The notes under the pieces are model-generated. The model was not told the origin of the DNA. It was given only the letters and a program-made list of their open reading frames with translations, and did no database searches. This document shows positions 1-11,519 of a stretch of DNA of 64,000 nt, piece by piece; within the stretch, counting starts at the first letter, position 1; each line of letters begins with the position of its first letter. The DNA comes from Colocasia esculenta (lineage: Eukaryota; Streptophyta; Magnoliopsida; Alismatales; Araceae): contig CM024753.1 of the NCBI GenBank assembly GCA_014218235.1, forward strand, positions 187,960,348-188,024,347, read 5' to 3'. The position numbers and the translations under genes are program-made.

Positions 1-2001
1 AAGATGCTTCGTGTTATTTTGGTCGTCGTTGCTCACTCTCTCCATAGAGATGAGCTATCATTGTTTCCAATTGGACTGTCTGCGTTACAGTCTGCTTGGA
101 CATTGTCAGTCAAGGTGTGGTGCCTTTGACCATGTGTCTGGTCATTGCACTAGCCAGGTTGTCTCATTGTTCGTTTCCAAGTTTTTTTTTTCAGTCGTGC
201 CGGTGGGACTTTGTGTGTCCCTGTGGCTCAGATGGTTTGTTTCGTTTTCCTGTGCTCGATGTGCTCTCCCAGATGGTGGTTTGGTGAGTGTAGTGGGTGT
301 CTGGATGGTTGTACTTCTTGTGGAAGTGCCAGTCTTGCATTGTGGTTTTATCTCTCTCGTGTGTGGAAGAGACTTGTTGTGTGTCTCCTTCCTCTGCTTT
401 TCGTAGGTTGCTCGGGGTGGCAATGCTCCACTGTGGTGTTGTGTTGCCAGGGTGCGCATCATTGCGACCTTCTGGTGGAGTCATCTTCTCTTGAATTGTT
501 TTTGGGTTGAGTTGGTTGCTCCCCTCGTGCTGTCGTTTCTGTGTGGCACCATGGGTCGGTGGACCTGTTCGTGCCGTTTGTCATTGAGATTGTTTCTTGC
601 TACGTGCCTGAACAATTTAGGGCATTGGGTCCTTGTTGATTTAGTGCGAGGTTATTATTTTGTTGTTGTGTTGCTTTGCGTGAGCATTGTTCCACTGTAC
701 ATTGGTTTTTCCTTGGTTGTCTTGCTCGTGCAAGCATTGTTTCAGTGTGTTCTCAATTGTGCCTCGGTTTGTGCCTTGGAGGCTTTTCACATCATCCTTT
801 TTGGTGTTTGGCCTCTCTATCGGTCACGATGGAGGTGGTGCTTTTTGCTCTTGCGTGCCAACAAGCTGCTGCGGTTTCACTCCCCGTGCGGCAGAGTCAG
901 TGCTCTCTATTTTGGTGTGCTTTTTAGAGCCAACGTGGTTGTTGTGCTCTTGATGTTGTTGGCTTTCCGTGCACTTCTCTTGTGGGTCTCTGATGGAGAG
1001 TCCCCTTCGGTGGGCCCTATGTTGTCTCGGACTGTTGGTGCGGATGTGTGTACTGTAGTTTGAGCATTTTCTTCGATGCTTCGTGTTTTTATGCCTCAAG
1101 GGTTAGGGCCGGTTTGGCCTATTGTACCCTTTCAGGCTTGTGGCTCTTTGCGTGTGGCTTTTTGGTGGGTCTCTTGTGAAGAGTCCTTCCTGTTAGCCCG
1201 TGGTGTTGTTTCGGACGCTAGTGCACCTGTGTTGCACTTTGCTTAGTTTTGGTGCTTTTGGTAGCACCGTGTGCTCATGCTCTAGTGTTTCGGTTTTGTG
1301 CCATCTGGAGCCTTAGTGCATTGTGTTGTACCTTCGGTGGCTCTTGGTGCTTGTGATAGCACCATGTGTTGTGTCGTGTGCCTTGATCATGAGCTTCGTG
1401 TGTCATTTCACGAGTTTGTTCGGTGTCAGAGGCATTGAGCTTTTCACCTCTGGGACACTTGGTGCTGGCCTATACCTTGTGGTTGTACCGTTACCACTGT
1501 AGGGTGGCTGCTTTGCTTTGTCTAGGTAGCCCTATCAGTTGTACGCCAGGCTTTGGTCGTGGCTTGTGTCCAGGTTTTCTCTCTCGCTTTGGGAGTGAGT
1601 GTGTTTGGTTGTGGTACCCTGCGTTGGTTTGGGTCCCTCTGAGGTCGACGAGTTGTCCTCGACCTCTGCAGTTATTTTGGTTCCTGTGTGGTTGTGCGTC
1701 TTTTTGGTGGTTGGCATGTTGGTACCCGCACTGAGCTCTGTGTGTGCGTAGCGGGTGTGCTTCCAACTCCTCGTTGGTTCTCCGTTGTGCATGGTGTTGG
1801 TGAGTCTAGAAGCCGATGGCGGAGTCTCCTTCCGGTTTGTCTGGTGACAGTGAAGCCTATTGGCTTGCTAGTACTTGACCATGTGGTTTGTTGACGTTGT
1901 GAGGTGCTAAGTTTTGGCTTAACCTCAGACGTCTTTCGGGCTTTTGTTGTGATGTGTTGCGCTGAGGAGCGTGCGGTTTCCCAGTCTTGTGGCTCCACGT
2001 G

Positions 2002-2189
2002 CGTTTGGTGTCCTTGTTGGACCACGAGGAAGGTCTGGGTGAGACCTAGTGGTGACAGCGGATGTCGTTTTTACATTTTGAGGTTTCTCCGCATACGTTT
2101 GGTGTCCTTGTCGAACCGCGAGGAAGGTCTAGGTGAGACCTAGCGGTGGCAGTGGATGTTGTTTCATGCGTTGAGGATTCTTCGCGAGC
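2002..2189. repeat. 94-bp tandem duplication in the G+T-rich element
   Basis: Two adjacent, diverged copies start with CGTTTGGTGTCCTTGT at 2002 and 2096. Both contain GAGGAAGGTCT followed by GGTGAGACCTAG. It is a local duplication inside element DNA with no sign of coding. Confidence 0.7.
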
Positions 2190-2689
2190 ATGTTCTCACT
2201 CTGGTTCTAGGTAGATTGGGAGCTTCTCGTGCTTTCTAGTTAGTTTAGATAGCTTCTCCATGCTCCCCTCCCCCGTGTGGTATGTGTGTGGCTTATGGGC
2301 GGCCTCGAGATGGAGCATCCCGCGGGTCTGCCTCTCTGTTGGTGTCGCGACCGCGGTGCGCGTCACAACATCAGAAGAGGCGTCTGCCTGGTCGGGCACG
2401 ACCTTATCGCGACACATTTCCCTGTCACGATAAGGATCACTGTCGCGACGCGTGTTCGTGTTGCGATAGGGTTTACTGTCGCGACACTTTGCCCCATCAC
2501 GACAGGGTTGTTGTCGCGGTGCCGTTCCCCGTTGCGATGGTATCTCGACGGCCTAGGGGCGATGCGACAGTGCTTGTGTGTGCCTCGGGTGTTCCGTGGT
2601 TCCGGTTGGGGTGTCGGTGTGTGCCTTAGGGTTGGCTTGCCCTTAGGACCTTCTGGTGGGGAACGCAATAGGTTGCCTTGCTGCGTTCA

Positions 2690-3066
2690 GTTACCAAAGG
2701 TGACACCTTCGTGGTCGTGTCCTAGCGGCGGTGCTAGGAGGCTCGCGTCTATCTAATAATCGATTGTCCGATGACCAATCGATTATTAGCATAGCGATGT
2801 TTTTTGTACTTCTGGTAGTGTTCCGAGGTTCTGGCTTGCTCGTGCGTGCCTTGGTTGGCCGACAGCCCTCTTGAGGGTCCGTGCATGCCTCGTGCTTGCT
2901 GGGCTTGTCGTGGGTTACAAGCCAGCGGTTCGACGTGGTTCTTGTTGTGCTTGCCCCACCTGTTCGCCCGGTGCTTGGCACTTGAGGGCTTGTCCCATTC
3001 AGAGGTTGTCTCCATTGCCTGGGACCCCATCCTCGGGAGCTTTTGAGGGAGCGTTCGGGGCTACGA
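2690..3066 (-). mobile_element. Diverged LTR relic related to the 17.3-kb solo LTR
   Basis: Read on the minus strand, this stretch aligns by eye with most of the solo LTR at 17345-17676. Shared words in the same order include GACAAGCCCTCAAGTGCCAA, GCTTGTAAC, GACAAGCCCAGCAAGC and TCGGCCAACCAA. The TG and CA ends are degraded, so the limits are approximate. It lies inside the 1-4388 element in opposite orientation to the solo LTR, so it may be an older insertion or part of that element's own structure. Confidence 0.6.
2753..2789. repeat. Perfect 14-bp inverted repeat with 9-base loop
   Basis: The arms CTAATAATCGATTG and CAATCGATTATTAG flank TCCGATGAC. The right arm corresponds to a piece of the related solo LTR, so the left arm appears to be an added inverted copy. 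It could form a hairpin or cruciform; no function is implied. Confidence 0.8.
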
Positions 3067-4388
3067 GTGTGCTCGAGTTGGCAGACTCTAGAGCTGAGGG
3101 GAAAATGAGGTTTGGACAGCGACGCTGAGTCGTTTGTAGAGATCTCTTGTCTGGGGCAAGACGCCAAAGTTGTTGAGGTGTTTTCTTCCCAGCGCTGCCC
3201 AGATAGTCCATTTTCTCACTGCCTCGCTCTATGTTACTTCTAGAGTCGCGTAGAGAGGTCAGGAGTGGGGCCTTAGCTTGGCCAGGCTGTGGTGGTGCGT
3301 GCGTTCTTGTGGTGTTCTGTGTCGGCTCTATCTAGCTCTTCTGGGGAGGTTAGAGGCACGAGCTAGGCTGGCGAGTAGAGGGAGTGGCTGGTGTGTCCTC
3401 CTCTTGGCTGCCATTGGCGGTGGCTTGGTTTCTGTTGTTGTGACGATGCTTCCTTACGACATTTCCAAGTGTTATCCATTGCCATAGCTGGCACGGCGGT
3501 TATAGCCTGGTCGTGCCTAGTTTCTGTAGGCATCGTTGGTTTGGCCTTGTTGGCCCGTGCTTCTGGTGGTTTCCACTTCGGTGTCCTCTTGGTTTCGTAG
3601 TCTCGTTCTAGGGTGCCAATCCATGGTGGCACTGGCGTGTGTGGCTTCCCGACCTCATGGTGTGTCTAGGGTCTGGGTGGTTCTGCTTGTGGGCCCTCGA
3701 CCTTGTGGAGGTCTGAGGTGGCCGTGCTTATGGTGAGACATCATTCTCACTTAGTTGTTGCGTAGTCTCGGCAGGCGTGTTGAGACTTGTTTCTGTGTTG
3801 TGCCTAACTCCCTTGGTTTCTGTAGAAGTCATGTGTGTGTCACGACCTTGGTTGGTGGTCGTGGCATTGCATTGTTATGTTCCACTGCTTAGTAGCACCA
3901 TGTTGTAGGTGTTCCTCGCTTTACATCTTTCTAGTGTAGTTTCTTATTTTTGGAGTTCCCGATGCTCTGGCTGGTGAGGGACTGGTAATCCCTACTAGGC
4001 CGGTGTGGGACTGGTAATCCCCCTACTTCCTTCAGCTAGGGGCTCGTCATCACAGGAGCTCGGTATTGGATGGGTTTGCGGAGATGGTTGTGGCACCGTG
4101 TGTTGTCAGCAGCAGTGAGAGTGAGTGTTGTGAGCTCTTGTACCTGAGTGAGTTGAGAGTTGTGCTTCGCAAGTTCTCGGGGTATCCCCCTTAAGGACTG
4201 CACCTTTCTTCTTGTACTCGTGCTTTTACTTGGGACACGTTGTATAGTTGTTATATCTTGTTATAGTTATTTAAATTCAGTACATATCTCACTAGACTAT
4301 TCTTCTAACTCTTCTGGGTCTTCAGATCCATGGGTGGAGACGCGAACTTCGGGTCCCTGGCAGGGGTCCGGGAGGTCGGGTCGTTACA

Positions 4389-5011
4389 AATCTCATTTGA
4401 TACTCCAGCACTAACAAATTCCCTAGTTGTAGTGTCCTGAACTGCTCCCTCTTAGCTTTCTGAATTTGCACCAGAAAGAATGTGTTGTTGAACACTTCTA
4501 GGAATTCTGGCTAAGTGATTGTATCCTCCGCCTAACTTGCAAACACGATCTGCATCTTAAGCCTTCACCATTCCTGTGCAAATCCCCACAACTGGTAGGT
4601 AGCCAATATCACCCTATCGGCCCGTGGACATGTCATAGTAACAAAAACTCTTTCAATTTCATGCACCCAATTCTCCGCCGTGTCCGGATTTGGACCTCCC
4701 GAGTACGTAGGTGGCTGCAACCGTAGAAACCTCTCTACTAATATTGTAGACTCCTCCACGCGAGTTGTTTGTACTGGCACAACTAGGGGTAAAGGTACAA
4801 TAGGTGGTACCTCAACTCCAGGTGGTGGTACTAGCGGTAGCAGTACTACCTCCTCCTCAACTGGTGGTGTTGTAAGCGTTGGTTGAACTGGTGGCTGCTG
4901 ATCTAACCGTGTCCGAATCTACGTGATACTTTCTGATAACCTTTCTATCATCTGATGTGTAGACGACTCAGGCTCATCTCCACCACCTCCCCAATCTCTC
5001 CAATCAACCAT
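4389..5011 (-). pseudogene. Ty3/gypsy gag fragment
   Basis: Minus-strand translation from an ATG at 5011 gives a Gly/acidic N-terminus (MVDWRDWGGGGDEPESS), an in-frame TAG near 4920, then a typical retrotransposon gag core: LQPPTYSGGPNPDTAENWVHEIERVF with LATYQLWG after it. After further stops the frame ends in LVLEYQMRF, matching the gag motif that usually reads EYxxRF, exactly where the 1-4388 insertion begins. Gag packages element RNA; this copy is inactivated by stops and by the insertion. The gag start lies about 150 bp from a degenerate primer-binding site, the normal spacing. Confidence 0.8.
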
Positions 5012-5150
5012 TTTTGATCTTGCACATACATCATTCCAGTCACATAGTACACAAACATATCATTACTAAAATAGGGCCAACTACCAGCAGTAGACTATAG
5101 TAGAGACCAGGCTATGTACATTTCTTGTTCCTTCATATTTACATGGACCT

Positions 5151-5162
5151 TGCTCTAATACT
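5151..5162 (-). other. Degenerate primer-binding site (initiator tRNA-Met type)
   Basis: Minus strand reads GTATTAGAGCA, close to the plant initiator-Met primer-binding site TGGTATCAGAGC, and lies between the LTR-like region and the gag start as expected. Confidence 0.5.
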
Positions 5163-5167
5163 CCTCG

Positions 5168-7268
5168 TCGTTCAAACGCATTAACCCATTAACGAGTTTG
5201 ACCCGACTCCGTCTCCCACGAACCAGCCGAAGCCTCGCAAAGGATATCAACACACACATGTCCGTGGAAATATAAAATAACGCGCTGAACATAAATGAGA
5301 TTCCATATCTTACACATATGCACATGAAATGTACATATCCAGTTCTGAACCAAAGTCAAAGTATAAAGTACAACTGCCTGGGATAAAACCCCCAAGGCAC
5401 AACAAGAAGGAAATTACTCTGTTGGTGGCGTAGGCCCGACTCCACTACGGTGCGGTCCCGAACTAGAAGAGGGACGAGAACCCTCTTGCTCTCCTTCACT
5501 TGGAAGAAGAAGGGGTGAGCCTCACAAGTCACTGGCTCAGTAGGACAACTCCCCAAAAATCGAGAGAATGATAAACAGGCAAATAATATAAACAAGGCTT
5601 ATATAAAATTAAAAGGTAGCACTACCTACACATGGTATTGCAACTGTAATTAAATAAATAGCAAATCACGTATACATGTACAAGCTAAAGAAGGGCACGC
5701 CGCACACGAGTCACGAGAACTAGTTCGCGACACCAGCCATAGACCCAGACAAACAACACAAGACTACCTCTCAACCTCGCAGCCACGAACGAAAGGTCCA
5801 GCTGCCACTCCACCTCAACAAGGTCAAGAACTGTGGAGACCAACCAACACCACTTCTGCAGACCACACAGCTGCAGACCCAAGCCTCGCACCTTTAGGGA
5901 CTCTAATCTGAGCTCCCTAAAGTGAGGCACTGGGAAACCAAACTACTTGGGGACCAGTACGTCTACTGGTGTCTGTCCCCTAACCACGAGCGCGCTACAA
6001 GCGACCGCACACCCACAAACACAAGTCGTTGCCCACTGTCTGTCATCTTTCCCTCAGCCGGACATACAACTCAAACTCAGGAGTGAGAGTGTCCAGGAAG
6101 ATGACACAAACCTAGATGGTACACACCATACCGGGACAAACCCCAAGCACCCTGTGCTTGGCTCACAATGAACCTGGGGTATCTGACTTGAGAGGTAACC
6201 ACGAAAGGCATTAAACAACCCAACTTGCTATACACACATATCCAAGCAAACCCAAAGTTTTCAACAACGATATAAACCAACACACCCCTTACATGCTCTA
6301 CATTGCTTAACCAACACTGTGCAAGCAATGAACAATAGAAAATAGACAGACTAGCCACATAACCTCATAGCTCGGGTGGCCACATTCTAAAACATGACCA
6401 ACACAGTGGACGCCAATTGAAGCTTGAATAGCGATGGACCAACCCGTCGCCTTATAGTTTGAATCGCGATCGGACAGGTCATCGCATTCAAAAATGCGAC
6501 GTCTAGGTCCATCGCCTTTCAGACAGAAGAATCCTACCTTGTTCTCTCCTTCCAGAAATCACATCAAACGACTATACATGCTTGTAAAGCAGGAAATAAC
6601 CATTCACATGATATCCTAAGCATTCTTACTACCGTTTATAAGTAAATCCACACTTGAAATACCTCTAACCTAATCCACACAAGCCACATAATCAAAACAA
6701 GGAGAAAGTTCCCCTACCGATATGAAGAACATGATAACGACACTGTCTCGACATTGCCCACGCTTCGAAGCACTTCCTCACACTGAAAGCACATCAGAAA
6801 ACACCTCAACAGCCTCCAATCACCAGAAAAACCTCCCCTCAGCACTCCCCGCAGCCAAACAGTGCAACTTGCACTATTTGGCCAAGGCTGGGAGCCCAAA
6901 CAAGATGCAGGCTAAATCGCAATGTATCGGGTCATCGCGTTTTAAACGCAACGTACTTGGTCGTCGCAATTAAGCCCCGACGACCCTACATGCGCCACAT
7001 GACGCGCATATAGCCGCGCCCATGTAAAAGTGGTTCTAAATCGCAACGTAGCAGGTGGTCGTGTTCATAAAGAATCACGACGACCGTGTTGGTCGTGTTC
7101 TTAATGAACCCGCCAGAGGTCTGTTGGGCTGGCATTTTCCAGCCCTCCAGCCTCACATCCTGCTACATAAGGCTTCAAACACTCATGTACACACACCAAC
7201 GCAATTAATGGGCTACACACTGGCCCCCAAGCCCGGTAAACTACGATGTGAATGTTCAGGATATTACA
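5168..7268 (-). mobile_element. Ty3/gypsy 5' LTR, minus orientation
   Basis: On the minus strand it begins TGTAATATCCTGAACATTC at 7268, a start typical of Tekay-like LTRs, and runs about 2.1 kb to the primer-binding region. The 7268 boundary is sharp because FAR1-like coding sequence resumes immediately beyond it; the next bases TTGTA (7269-7273) are the predicted target-site duplication, with its partner outside the window. The inner end near 5168 is degraded and approximate. The stretch 6420-7090 contains repeated GCGAT/GCGAC words that recur in other LTRs of this window. No ORF in it looks real. Confidence 0.6.
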
Positions 7269-8156
7269 TTGTAGATGCATATGTGGCAATTTTTTCAGAT
7301 ACCTTCTTCAATATATGCCAAAGGCAAAAATGATGTCGTGTCGTTGGAAATACCTGAGCTACTATAGCCTCCATACCCTTGTCTGATCTATGATGATTGC
7401 CTTGGTGTGAATGCCACCATTAGCCTCTAACCAACAATTAAAAAGCCATATAAAGCTATCAATTTTTTCATTGCTTAGTAGCGCACATCCTAGAATAATA
7501 GACTGGCCATGATGATTTACTCTCACAAATGGTTCAAATGGCATTTGATATGTGTTTGTCAAGTATGTTGTATGAAAACAAATCACATCTGCAAAGTATG
7601 CGCAAGATGTCCTAAACCTACCATCAATCCAAAACACATTCCTTAAAGTACCATTGTCATTAACAACTATACTATAAAAGAATGTCGGATCCCTACCTTG
7701 CATTGTTTGAAAATGGTTTATCATTGTCTTTGATTCACCCTCCTTCAATTGTGTTTGCCTTTCTTTATCAAGAAAGTTTCTACAGTCCTTCTCTATCCAC
7801 TCCAACTGTCGGATGCCCCCCTTCCTTTATGCCATGGTCGACACAATGTTGGATGAGAAAATGCCAACACTACGCATGTTCAGAATCTCAACTTTCTTCG
7901 GGGTGCAAATTTTACAATGGGATCTAAAATACATAGTAGTTGTTGGATGAAGACTATGATTATGCTCCAAAATGACATCGTACATTATGTGGGTGTTTGT
8001 GTCTTTGTCATGTCTAACCCTCACCGATGCCTTACCTCCAATCTTAGATGAATCTCTGTGGCTCATCGCATATGTGCCCCTTCTAGATTGACCACCACAA
8101 TGACAATTGAACCTCTTATAGACGCACAAGTCATTCTTTCTTCTATTGTCAATAAC
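7269..8156 (-). pseudogene. FAR1/FHY3-like or MULE transposase pseudogene fragment
   Basis: Three minus-strand pieces in order match the FAR1/MULE family. The first (8156 to about 7827) is the FAR1-type DNA-binding region, with YDVILEHNHSLH and Cys/His residues. The second (7805-7362) is the start of the MULE transposase fold, with FADVICFHTTYLTNTYQMPF, VNHHGQSIILGCALLSNE and SFIWLF. After a small frameshift near 7370 it continues with QVFPTTRHHFCLWHILKK to about 7270. FAR1 proteins are transcription factors derived from Mutator-like transposases. The fragment is cut on its N-terminal side by the Tat LTR (8157) and on its C-terminal side by the gypsy LTR (7268), and has at least two frame breaks. 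Whether it was a host FAR1 gene or a MULE cannot be decided. Confidence 0.85.
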
Positions 8157-8772
8157 TGTTGATATGGGTAGGTCCTCGGGTGCTCGGCTCGATCGCACCT
8201 CGTCCGCCGAGTGGACCCCAGATCGACAATTAGGTCGGGTTAGGTCTTTTAGTGTTCGGGGGAAGCGGGGGTGACCCCCTGCTTCGACCTAAGTGCTCAT
8301 CCTCAATATCAAATAAGAGAAATCTCCTTTCCAACCTCAACCTCGGCAACAACGTATTCATCCAGGCTTTCTAAAAAATGACCCGTGGGATAGCTAGAAA
8401 AGCGAGCATAGTTAGCATGAGTTGGCTTGCCACCTATAGCCAGGGTCAGTCTAGCTGGCTTACCATTTATGACCTTGGCCTATGGCAATCAGGGGCACAT
8501 CTGTAGCAGAATTCCCAAGATCACTCCCAGAAATCTCGTTCGAGCGACCCCTATAAAGAGGGGCAAACATCATTCGTCCTAAGGTACGCAAACTGAAAAC
8601 ACTAAACTCTCTACTCTTCACCCCCGAGCTGACTTGATCGTTGGAGTTTCTACCCACCGAGGAGTCTCGGTGGTCTTGCAGGTCGGGAGCTCGGCAATGT
8701 CAACCTCGTCACCGCGCCATCCTCCCTTGGGACTACTCGACTTGAGCCGACCTCATTGCTCCATCAGTAACA
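8157..8772 (+). repeat. Tat 5' LTR (616 bp)
   Basis: Begins TGTTGATATGGG directly after FAR1-like coding sequence and ends CAGTAACA just before the primer-binding site, giving TGTT...AACA ends. It contains a TATA box, CTATAAAGAG, at 8551-8560. The predicted left target-site duplication is ATAAC (8152-8156); no matching right copy was found. Confidence 0.75.
8551..8560 (+). promoter_or_regulatory. LTR TATA box
   Basis: CTATAAAGAG lies in the central part of the LTR, the usual place of the U3 promoter, about 260 bp before the gag ATG. Confidence 0.55.
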
Positions 8773-8773
8773 T

Positions 8774-8793
8774 TTGGCGTCGTCTGTGGGAAA
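8774..8793 (+). other. Tat primer-binding site
   Basis: TTGGCGTCGTCTGTGGGAA directly follows the LTR end. It has the Tat-type pattern and matches, apart from one base, the primer-binding sites of the tandem array at 47594-47613 and 52474-52493. Confidence 0.75.
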
Positions 8794-8811
8794 TCCTTAC
8801 AAAAAGCTTCT

Positions 8812-10400
8812 ATGGCACCCAAGGGAAAGATGGTGGCTCATTCATCAGGTGATGAGATCGTCCCCACCAATACGATCGAGGAGGTCGGTGGAGGCGGTTC
8901 CGGCATGGGCGAGCAGGATTCAACAACCTCCTCCCATCTCGACAAGGTCGAGCAGATGATTGCGGGCCTGCACGAGATGTTGGCCTGGATGGAGCAGAAC
9001 CAGCAGGCAACAGCGGCTCATGGGGAGGCCGCGAGTTGTCTAGATGCCCCAGCAGCAGTCATCCCTGACAACGTCAGACCCGCTGAGGTCCATGCCCCTC
9101 CTCCGACGCTGTCAGTCAGCCATGCCGACATCCAAGTGGCAGCACCCGTGTTCTCGGCTCCGATTCCACTACAGATCCCAACGCTGCTCGTAGCTCCCGC
9201 AACGGCCACGGAGCATGGCATGCCTAGGGCAATGGAAGTCGACCACTTCTCGGCTGAGTCAACACCCTCCCTGACGAGTCTACTACTGATGGAGCCTCGA
9301 TGGAGGAATGACCTCCAGAAGATGAACTAGAAGATTGAGGCTCTGCAGTGCGGTTCTCGGGTCCCCTCAGTGGCAACACTGTCGTCCACCTCGCCATTCG
9401 TCGAGGAGTTCACCTCCGGCCCTATCCCCATGAAGCTGCAGCTCCCCAAGTTTCGGTGGTACAACGGGACAACCAATCCTGTGCACCACCTAGATAACTT
9501 CCAGGGGCAAATCGAGATGGTGAATATCTCAGATGCCTTAAATGCCACACGTTCATGTCCACCCTGGATGACGCGACGTTGCAGTGGTTCAAGGCACTGT
9601 CGGCGTGCTCGGTGATGAGCTTCCCCGACCTAGCGCAGCATTTCCTGGACCACTTCTATAATACGGTGCAACATTCCTTGTGCACCGACGATCTGTGTCT
9701 GGCCACGCAGAAGGAAGCCGAGCTCTTTCGCGATTATGCCAAGAGATTTCAGCTGGAGGTCATGAAGGTGGTAGACCTTGACCTGCGGACGGCTGTCAAC
9801 ATCCTGACGAGGGTCTGTTCCAATGCGCCGTTCGTGGCTTCCATCGCCAAGAAACCACCTGTAAGTCTCTCCGACCTCCTCTCTCCTATGCAGAAGTATG
9901 TGAGGCTGGAGTCCACCCTCGGTGCAGCAAGCAAGCTCGGGCGTCCATCCAAGCTGGGATCGACCAGCGAGGCACCAACCCAGAAGAAGGAGAGGAGGGA
10001 AGAGCCCGCAGCACGCAGGGAGAGGCGACTAGATCCGATCCGGTGACCCGACGAAGCTCGCTGGATCAGGGATCTACCCCAATTCGGCAGACTTCCTTCG
10101 GAAATTCTACCCATCATCAAGAAGCTGTCGGAATTTCGACGCCTCGAGCTGATGACAAGGCCTCCTTCGGGGCGTGGAGCGAATCTATATTGCGAGTATC
10201 ACAAGGAGTTTAGGCACACTACCAATCAGTGCCGGAGCCTCAAGGTGGAGATCTCGAAGATGCTGCAGTGCGACATCATCGAAAAAGACGTCATGGATGG
10301 GCGGCCAAAGGCTCGCACGCTCGAAGAGGAGCGTGGGGCACCCGGAGGCAAGGGAGTCGTCCTGGTGCAGGCAGGCTGCTCGACGAGCAGAGGCGACAGT
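8812..10400 (+). pseudogene. Tat gag pseudogene
   Basis: Starts MAPKGKMVAHSSGDE at 8812. The first 172 codons end in a TAG, after which the same frame continues through KLQLPKFRWYNGTTNPVHHL, a conserved gag entry motif. A frameshift near 9540 leads to the capsid-like core (TLQWFKALSACSVMSFPDLAQHF). A TGA at 10044 is followed by a degenerate zinc-knuckle region with YCEYHKEFRHTTNQC. Gag would form the particle. Four frame breaks show it is dead. The start is chosen because it follows the primer-binding site by about 20 bp, without a competing upstream ATG. Confidence 0.8.
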
Positions 10401-10975
10401 GGAAGGAAATAGAAGGCGTACGCATCGGCTGCAAGTTTGGGTTCGGGCAGGCCGGCGTCGGGGGCCCGAGGGGCATCACTTTTTCTAAGGAGGATGTAGT
10501 CGGCCTCAGCCTCCCCCATGATGACTTGCTGGTTATACATGCCGACGTCGATGGGTATGATGTACATCGAATTCTAGTTGATAATGGAGCCACCCTAGAT
10601 GTTCTTTTCTACGATTGTTTTGTAAAAATGACTAACCTGAGCTCCAAGCTGAAGCCGGTCGCCACACCCCTCTTTCGGTTTAGTGGGACCCCTATGAGCG
10701 CCGAGGGTTCGATCAGGCTGAAAGTCACCATCGGAACCTAACCACGTCATGTAATGATTGAGGTCAACTTCCTTGTGGTAAAAGTGAAGTCGGCCTACAA
10801 CGCGATCTTTGGTCGGAGTCTTTTAGGGAAATTGGGGGGAGTCCCCTCAACCTACCACCAGAAGCTGAAGTTCCCAACGTCAAACGGGATAGGCGAGGTC
10901 GTGGGGAACCAGACTGAGGCCCGTCAGTGCTATGTAACTTTCATAAAGGTAAAGGAACCAGTTGTTTCCGAGTAA
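10400..10975 (+). pseudogene. Tat aspartic protease region, pseudogene
   Basis: After another frameshift near 10385 the translation shows the retropepsin region: RILVDNGATLDVLF, where DNG stands at the catalytic Asp position, as is common in Tat proteins. A TAA at 10739 is followed in frame by YNAIFGRSLLGKLGGVPSTYH, the conserved motif at the protease-RT boundary. It would cleave the gag-pol polyprotein. Confidence 0.75.
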
Positions 10976-11039
10976 AAGTCTATCCATGATGAAAGTACAG
11001 AAAGGCATGAGCCCGCCGAGTAGACAAAGCAGGTTGAGA

Positions 11040-11519
11040 TCTCAGCAGAAAAGTTACTGGTCATCGGCGCCGAGCTTCATGAGCTGGAGGAGCATGTGGT
11101 AGATTTTCTTAAAGAAAATGGAGACGTCTTCGCGTGGTCAAAAGACGATCTCCCGGGGATCAACCCGGAGGTCATCTAGCATCACCTGAATGTCGACCCC
11201 AAGGTCCGACCTATGCACCAAAAGAAGCGGCCGTTGTTGGCTGACCGACAAGAGGCAGTGGATGACATCCTCGCAAAGTACCTACGTGCGGGGACGGTTC
11301 GCGACACTTTCTACCCTGAGTGGGTTGCGAACGTCGTCCTCGTAAAAAAGGAAAATGGGAAATGGCGCATGTGTGTGGACTTCACCGACCTGAACAAAGT
11401 GTGCTCAAAGGATAGTTTCCCACTCCCTCGCATCGACCAGCTCGTCGACTCTAGTGCGGGGCACGAGCTTCTGAGTTTCCTCGATGCCTACTCGGGGTAT
11501 CATCAAATCAGGATGGCCC
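11040..11519 (+). pseudogene. Tat reverse transcriptase, N-terminal part
   Basis: Contains the fingers and palm start of a gypsy RT: LVKKENGKWRMCVDFTDLN, SFPLPRIDQLVDS and LSFLDAYSGYHQI, the last holding the first catalytic Asp. One in-frame TAG occurs near 11178. The frame is cut at 11519 by the insertion of the 11520-21591 element. RT resumes on the far side at 21592, which repeats the five-base target GGCCC. Confidence 0.85.

Larger units (their letters stand above)
1..4388. mobile_element. G+T-rich LTR-retrotransposon segment (right end)
   Basis: This segment ends at 4388 with GGGTCGTTACA, the typical CA end of a chromovirus-type LTR whose other end would read TGTAACGACCC. It stops abruptly inside a minus-strand gag sequence, so it is an insertion; the five bases after it (AATCT) are the predicted right target-site duplication, and the left end lies outside the window. 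Most of 1-4100 is extremely rich in T and G on the plus strand and has no coding ORF that I recognise; the many short ORFs look like composition noise. Its last 27 bases or so resemble the end of the solo LTR at 17345-17676, so the two are probably related families. Orientation cannot be fixed because LTR ends are inverted repeats of each other. Confidence 0.6.

Noticed and set aside
11..1063. Overlapping Cys/Val/Leu-rich ORFs resembling membrane proteins
   Set aside because: The G+T-rich composition yields Val, Leu, Cys and Phe codons in every frame; there is no consistent domain or start context.
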